Shown here piece after piece: positions 59,835 through 64,000 of a stretch of 64,000 nucleotides of DNA. Source of the stretch: Macondimonas sp035325645 (GTDB lineage Bacteria; Pseudomonadota; Gammaproteobacteria; UBA5335). The notes beneath the pieces were generated by a model, which searched no databases, had not been told where the DNA came from, and was given only the letters and a program-made list of their open reading frames with translations. The stretch is taken from assembly GCA_035325645.1 (NCBI GenBank), contig DAOKZK010000004.1:1-64000 (forward strand). Direction: 5' to 3'. Numbering within the stretch: position 1 is the stretch's first letter; the number at the start of each line of letters is the position of its first letter. The position numbers and the translations under genes are program-made.

Positions 59835-60575
59835 ATGGATTGGCGATCGCAGTGGGGCCTGGTGCGCTCCTTTCTGCACTATCGACTGCGGCCGGGGCGG
59901 CACAGGCGATTGACTGATTTTTACCGGCCCTGGATCGGCGCGGACAGTCTCTGTTTCGACATCGGTGCGCACTTGGGCGATCGCGTGGACGCGTGGCGTC
60001 GGCTGGGCGCGCGGGTGGTGGCCGTGGAGCCGCAGCCGCTGTTCCGGGACCTCCTGATGCGGCGTTACCGGCATGATCCGCGCGTCCGTATCGAGCCGGT
60101 GGCGCTGGCCGAGCAGCCCGGCCGGCAAACGCTCTGGGTCAGTCGGCGCACGCCCACGGTGAGCACGATCAACCCCATCTGGCGCGAGGCGATGGCTGGA
60201 TCGCCGCGTTTTCGCGGCGTGACATGGGACACGTGCTGCGAGGTCGAGGTCCTGACGCTGGATGGCTTGATCGCCCGCCATGGCGTCCCGGCTTTCTGCA
60301 AGCTCGATGTCGAGGGCGCCGAAGCGCAGGTTCTGGCTGGCCTCTCGCACCCCTTGCCGGCGCTGTCGTTCGAGTATTCGCCGGCTGCCCTCACGGGCGC
60401 GATCACCTGCATCGGACGCTTGAGCGTGCTGGGCGCGTATCGTTTCCGTCGCTCGGTCGGCGAAAGCCTGCGCTGGAGCGGCGGATGGATGACGGCGGAG
60501 CAGATGCACGCCGATCTGGACGCGCTCTCGCCCGACGCGCCGGCCGGGGATCTCTACGCCGAGCGGATCGCCTGA
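59835..60575 (+). CDS. FkbM family methyltransferase
   Basis: A 246-residue SAM-dependent methyltransferase. The SAM-binding start is SLCFDIGAHLGDRVDAWRRLG, followed by VVAVEPQPLFRDLL and, at the end of the Rossmann fold, FCKLDVEGAEAQVLAGL, the FkbM signature; the C-terminal part is SFEYSPAALTGAI. Family members O-methylate sugars or other small molecules. The ATG at 59835 has GGAGG four bases upstream. The ugd gene follows after 73 bases, so a polysaccharide role is possible. Confidence 0.88.
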   Translation: MDWRSQWGLVRSFLHYRLRPGRHRRLTDFYRPWIGADSLCFDIGAHLGDRVDAWRRLGARVVAVEPQPLFRDLLMRRYRHDPRVRIEPVALAEQPGRQTLWVSRRTPTVSTINPIWREAMAGSPRFRGVTWDTCCEVEVLTLDGLIARHGVPAFCKLDVEGAEAQVLAGLSHPLPALSFEYSPAALTGAITCIGRLSVLGAYRFRRSVGESLRWSGGWMTAEQMHADLDALSPDAPAGDLYAERIA

Positions 60576-60648
60576 GGCGCGTCAACGATTGATACAATCC
60601 GGCCCGAATCGGGGCGGCATGGCGCGCCCATGAACGAAGGGGAAGCGG

Positions 60649-62001
60649 ATGAAGATCACCGTATTCGGCAGCGGCTACGTGGGGCTGGTCACGGCGGCGT
60701 GTTTTGCGCACATGGGCAACAAGGTGCTGTGCGTCGACATCGATGCGGCCAAGGTTGCTGCCTTGCAGGCCGGGCGGGTGCCGATTCGGGAGCGGGGTCT
60801 CGATGACCTGGTGGCGGCGACGATCGCCTCGGGTCACCTGTCGTTCACCACGGACGCGGCCCGGGGCGTGGCGCACGGCCTGTATCAATTCATCGCCGTG
60901 GGCACGCCGGCGGACGAGGACGGTTCGGCGGACCTCAGTCATGTGCTGGCCGTTGCAGGCACGATCGCGAGCCACATGACGGACTATCGCATCATCGTCG
61001 ACAAATCGACGGTGCCGGTGGGCACTGCGCGACGGGTGAGCGCCGTGATCCGCGACGGACTGGCGCAGCGTGGGGTCAGCGTGCCGTTCGCCGTGGTGTC
61101 CAATCCGGAATTCCTGAAGGAAGGCAATGCGGTCGAGGACTTCATGAAACCCGACCGCATCATCGTGGGCGCCGAGGATGAGCGTGCCATTCGCGAGATG
61201 CAGCGTCTCTATGCCCCGTTCAACCGCAAGAGCGACCGTCTGCTGGTGATGGACCCGCTGTCGGCCGAACTGACCAAGTATGCGGCCAATGCCATGCTGG
61301 CCACCAAGATCAGCGTGATGAACGAATTCGCCAACATTGCCGAGCGGGTCGGCGCCGATATCGAGCAGGTGCGCTTAGGGCTCGGCTCGGACCCGCGCAT
61401 CGGCTTTCATTTCATCTATCCGGGCGCCGGTTACGGGGGGTCCTGCTTTCCCAAGGACGTCAGTGCGTTGATCCACACGGCGCGGGAGGTGGGTCATCCG
61501 GCACGCATCCTCGACGCCGTCCAGGCCGTGAACGAGCACCAGAAAGGCCGCTTGTTCGAGCGCATCCAGCAGCATTTCGGTCATGACCTGTCCGGTTTGA
61601 CCTTTGCCTTGTGGGGTCTGGCGTTCAAGCCCGGCACCGACGACATGCGCGAAGCGCCCAGCCGGGTGCTGATGGAATCGCTCTGGCGGGCCGGCGCGCG
61701 GGTGCGGGCCCACGATCCGGCGGCCATGACCGAAGCCCGCCGCCTGTACCCGGATACCGATGCGTTGACGTTGTGTAACGATCCGCTCGCCTGCCTCGAC
61801 GGTGCCGAGGGCCTTGTGGTCATGACCGAATGGAACGTCTATCGCAGTCCGGATTTCGACGAATTGAAACAGCGTCTGCGCCGCCCGGTCATCTTCGATG
61901 GCCGCAACCTGTATGACCCCCGCATGCTGGCAGAGCAGGGCTTCGGCTATTACGCGATTGGTCGCCCGGTCGTCGAGCCGGCGCTGCCCGCCAGCACCTG
62001 A
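60649..62001 (+). CDS. ugd: UDP-glucose 6-dehydrogenase
   Basis: Oxidises UDP-glucose twice with NAD to UDP-glucuronate, a precursor of acidic polysaccharides and lipid A modification. The 450-residue protein has MKITVFGSGYVGLVTAACFA, VDKSTVPVGTARR, SNPEFLKEGNAVEDFMKPDR, LTKYAANAMLATKISVMNE, the catalytic Cys in GYGGSCFPKDVSAL and LAFKPGTDDMREAPS. GDP-mannose dehydrogenase is a related alternative, but the motif set favours UDP-glucose. It follows the FkbM gene on the same strand. Confidence 0.94.
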   Translation: MKITVFGSGYVGLVTAACFAHMGNKVLCVDIDAAKVAALQAGRVPIRERGLDDLVAATIASGHLSFTTDAARGVAHGLYQFIAVGTPADEDGSADLSHVLAVAGTIASHMTDYRIIVDKSTVPVGTARRVSAVIRDGLAQRGVSVPFAVVSNPEFLKEGNAVEDFMKPDRIIVGAEDERAIREMQRLYAPFNRKSDRLLVMDPLSAELTKYAANAMLATKISVMNEFANIAERVGADIEQVRLGLGSDPRIGFHFIYPGAGYGGSCFPKDVSALIHTAREVGHPARILDAVQAVNEHQKGRLFERIQQHFGHDLSGLTFALWGLAFKPGTDDMREAPSRVLMESLWRAGARVRAHDPAAMTEARRLYPDTDALTLCNDPLACLDGAEGLVVMTEWNVYRSPDFDELKQRLRRPVIFDGRNLYDPRMLAEQGFGYYAIGRPVVEPALPAST

Positions 62002-62013
62002 AGTGCGAGCCCC

Positions 62014-62970
62014 ATGACAACAGCGAATGGGCGTGCAGACCCGGGATCCCCGCGGGTTCTGGTCGTCGGTGCGGGTGCGGTCGGCGGATTCTACGGCAGC
62101 CTGCTGGCGCGCCATGGGTGGGTCGTGGACGTGGTCTGTCGCAGCGAGGCCGATCTCGTGGCGCGGCAGGGATTTGCCATTCGCAGCGACGCGATGGGTG
62201 AGTGGATCTTCCGGCCACGGGCCGTGTTTGCCGCAGTCCCGGATCTGGATGAGCCACCCGATTACCTGCTGCTGACGACCAAGGTGATCGCCGGTGAGGA
62301 CCGCGCCGCACTGATCCGCCCGGCCATCGGTCCGCGCACCGTGATCGTCGTGCTGGAAAACGGCATCGGTATCGAAGCGCCCTTGGTGACAGCCTTCCCG
62401 GACCACGAACTCATCAGCGCGCTGGCTTTCGTCTGCGTTTCGCGTAACGCACCCGGCCACATCCATCATCAGGCCTATGGCGCGCTCACCCTGGGGCGCT
62501 ACCCGCAGGGCGCGTCAGTGGCCGCCGAGCAGTTGGCGGATGCGTTTCGGCAGGCGGGGATCGCAGTCGAGGTCAGCGCCGACATCGTGACGGCTCGCTG
62601 GCGCAAGGCCGTATGGAACGCCGCCTTCAATCCGGCGTCGGTCTTGGCCGGCTGTGTCGACACCGGCCGGTTGATGGGCGATGAGCATGCGGTGCACATG
62701 ATTGAACGCGCCATGGACGAGGTGTGCCGGATCGCCGCCGCCGCAGGCCACCCTTTGCCCGAACACACCGCTGCAGCGATGATCGAGAGCACGCGCCGCA
62801 TGCCGCCCTATCTCACCAGCATGACGCTCGATGCGCTTCAGTGCCGGCCGCTGGAGCGCGAGGCCATCCTTGGCGCCATCCTCGACGAGGCGCGGGCGCA
62901 GGGCGTCGCGGCGCCCACCCTCGAGACCTTCGACGCGCTGCTGCGCGTGCGTGAAATGGCGGCTCATTGA
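62014..62970 (+). CDS. panE: 2-Dehydropantoate 2-reductase
   Basis: NADPH-dependent reduction of ketopantoate to pantoate in pantothenate/CoA synthesis. The 318-residue protein has RVLVVGAGAVGGFYGSLLA, LLLTTKVIAGED, VVLENGIGIEAPL, the catalytic Lys in ARWRKAVWNAAFNPASVLAG and the Ser/Glu region of the C-terminal helical domain (YLTSMTLDALQCRPLE). Several ApbA/PanE-fold proteins have other ketoacid substrates, so the symbol is probable rather than certain. It is 12 bases after ugd. Confidence 0.86.
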   Translation: MTTANGRADPGSPRVLVVGAGAVGGFYGSLLARHGWVVDVVCRSEADLVARQGFAIRSDAMGEWIFRPRAVFAAVPDLDEPPDYLLLTTKVIAGEDRAALIRPAIGPRTVIVVLENGIGIEAPLVTAFPDHELISALAFVCVSRNAPGHIHHQAYGALTLGRYPQGASVAAEQLADAFRQAGIAVEVSADIVTARWRKAVWNAAFNPASVLAGCVDTGRLMGDEHAVHMIERAMDEVCRIAAAAGHPLPEHTAAAMIESTRRMPPYLTSMTLDALQCRPLEREAILGAILDEARAQGVAAPTLETFDALLRVREMAAH

Positions 62971-63197
62971 TCGCACCGGCTGGAAGTTGAGCGGGCTTCG
63001 TTGTACCGTTAGCGCTCTCCGGCTGCCGCAGGGTCGTGGCAGCCAGCTCGATGCCCCATGGAAAGACGGCGCATGCAGCGCCGCAATCCGGTGCGAGGGA
63101 AGTCGATGGGTCGTGGTCATCGTGCCACAGGCCGCCGTGCAGACGCAGGCATGGAGCACATGGAGTCGGCAGGATCGTCCGCACAGGAGTTATGCAA

Positions 63198-64000
63198 ATG
63201 GCTGATGCAGTTATCGTTTCCACCGCCCGCACCGGAATTGGCCGGGCGTTCAAGGGTTCCTTGAACCTGACCCACGGCGCCGAGATGGGCGGCCACGTCA
63301 TCAAGCACGCCGTCGAGCGCGCCGGCATCGATCCGGCCGAAGTCGAAGAGGTCATCATGGGCTGCGGTATGCCCGAAGGTGCCACCGGCAACAACATCGC
63401 GCGCATGGCGGCGATTCGCGGCGGCCTTCCGGTTACGTCCAGCGGCGCCACCATCGCCCGGTTCTGCGGTTCCGGCCTCTCGGCCGTGGCCCACGCCGCC
63501 CAGCGCTGCATCGTCGACAAGGTGCCGGTCGCCATCGGCGGCGGGCTGGAGTCGATCAGCCTGGTGCAGAACAACGTGAACATGAAGCATGCGATGGACA
63601 AAGGGCTGCTCAAGCTCAAGCCCACCCTCATGATGCCCATGATCCCGACGGCCGAGAACATCGCCAAGCGCTTCGGCGTGACGCGCGAGGAAGCCGACCA
63701 GCTCGCCCTGCTGAGCCAGCAGCGTACCGCCGAAGCCCAGCGCAACGGCAAGCTGGCCGAGGAAATCGTGCCGATCACGGTGACCATGGAAGTCACCGAC
63801 AAGGAAACCGGCAAGACCGAGAAGGTCGAGGTGACCCTGAGCCAGGACGAAGGCAACCGTCCGGACACCACCCTCGAGAAGCTGGCCTCGCTGAAACCGG
63901 TCTCCGGCCCCACCGGCACGGTCACCGCCGGCAACGCCAGCCAGCTTTCCGATGGCGCTGCCGCGGTCGTCATCATGAACAGCGAATATGCCGAGAAGAA
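63198..64000 (+). CDS. Acetyl-CoA C-acyltransferase (thiolase), 3' end outside window
   Basis: The first 267 codons of a thiolase, open to the window edge. It begins MADAVIVSTARTGIGRAFKG with CAGGAG about nine bases upstream. The acyl-accepting Cys90 is in ATIARFCGSGLSAVAHAA, followed by GGLESISLVQN, MPMIPTAENIAKRFGV, DQLALLSQQRTAEA and TVTAGNASQLSDGAAAVV, covering the N-terminal thiolase domain and the start of the C-terminal one. It could serve beta-oxidation (FadA) or acetoacetyl-CoA formation; the neighbours that would tell are beyond the edge. Confidence 0.93.
   Translation, partial: MADAVIVSTARTGIGRAFKGSLNLTHGAEMGGHVIKHAVERAGIDPAEVEEVIMGCGMPEGATGNNIARMAAIRGGLPVTSSGATIARFCGSGLSAVAHAAQRCIVDKVPVAIGGGLESISLVQNNVNMKHAMDKGLLKLKPTLMMPMIPTAENIAKRFGVTREEADQLALLSQQRTAEAQRNGKLAEEIVPITVTMEVTDKETGKTEKVEVTLSQDEGNRPDTTLEKLASLKPVSGPTGTVTAGNASQLSDGAAAVVIMNSEYAEK

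Overview
The window is a gene-dense (about 65% G+C by eye), ordinary-looking bacterial chromosome segment with no rRNA, tRNA, phage, IS element or CRISPR array that I can see. Gene content and order point to a gammaproteobacterium: leuCDB-asd-fimV-truA, zapA next to a ygfB-pepP-ubiH-ubiI block, a 6S RNA just upstream of the 5-formyl-THF cyclo-ligase gene, and coaD-rsmD are all characteristic of that class. The two-subunit glycine decarboxylase (gcvPA/gcvPB) and the SAH riboswitch on ahcY-metF fit a Chromatiales/Ectothiorhodospira-like or methanotroph-like lineage better than enterics, but I cannot name the genus.

Layout. 1-6.2 kb: 3' part of a PhoX-like protein, then (minus) trpE, gph, rpe, mscL and a small cytochrome c, with purC on plus. 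6.2-15.5 kb: a Met/His-rich secreted small protein, a LysR regulator divergent from leuCDB-asd, then fimV and truA. 15.6-21.3 kb: yceD-rpmF-plsX-fabH behind a good promoter, then, in place of the usual fabD-fabG-acpP, a solitary copper membrane monooxygenase (Pmo/Amo) subunit C homologue with both copper sites intact, a small secreted repeat protein and an MgtC/DUF4010 membrane protein. 21.3-25.8 kb: minus-strand run metY-SMR pump-rsmD-coaD-ggt. 26-29.8 kb: ftsY-ftsE-ftsX and rpiA. 29.9-37 kb: PDC sensor protein, EVE protein, cyclo-ligase, 6S RNA, zapA and a ZapB-like gene, then divergent ygfB-pepP-ubiH-ubiI-like. 37-43.4 kb: gcvT-gcvH-gcvPA-gcvPB, a PfkB kinase and a probable membrane-anchored serine hydrolase. 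43.4-50.2 kb: a thioredoxin-like DUF255 protein, TVP38/DedA-like protein, sulfotransferase, glycosyltransferase, a 0.56 kb gene-free stretch and a repeat-bearing membrane protein. 50.3-55 kb: the methyl cycle (metK, SAH riboswitch-ahcY-metF) with a Ca/Na antiporter gene in between. 55.6-58.4 kb: a four-gene cluster with an outer-membrane protein, an FMN-binding protein, ApbE and a four-helix His-rich membrane protein, probably an extracytoplasmic flavin electron-transfer system. 58.5-64 kb: TraB/PrgY-like protein, FkbM methyltransferase, ugd, panE and the start of a thiolase.

Most genes are housekeeping. The items that stand out are the lone CuMMO C subunit with an inverted repeat in its leader, two small secreted proteins sharing a post-signal motif (one Met/His-rich and possibly copper-binding), the flavinylation cluster, and the SAH riboswitch and 6S RNA that protein-only annotation would miss.
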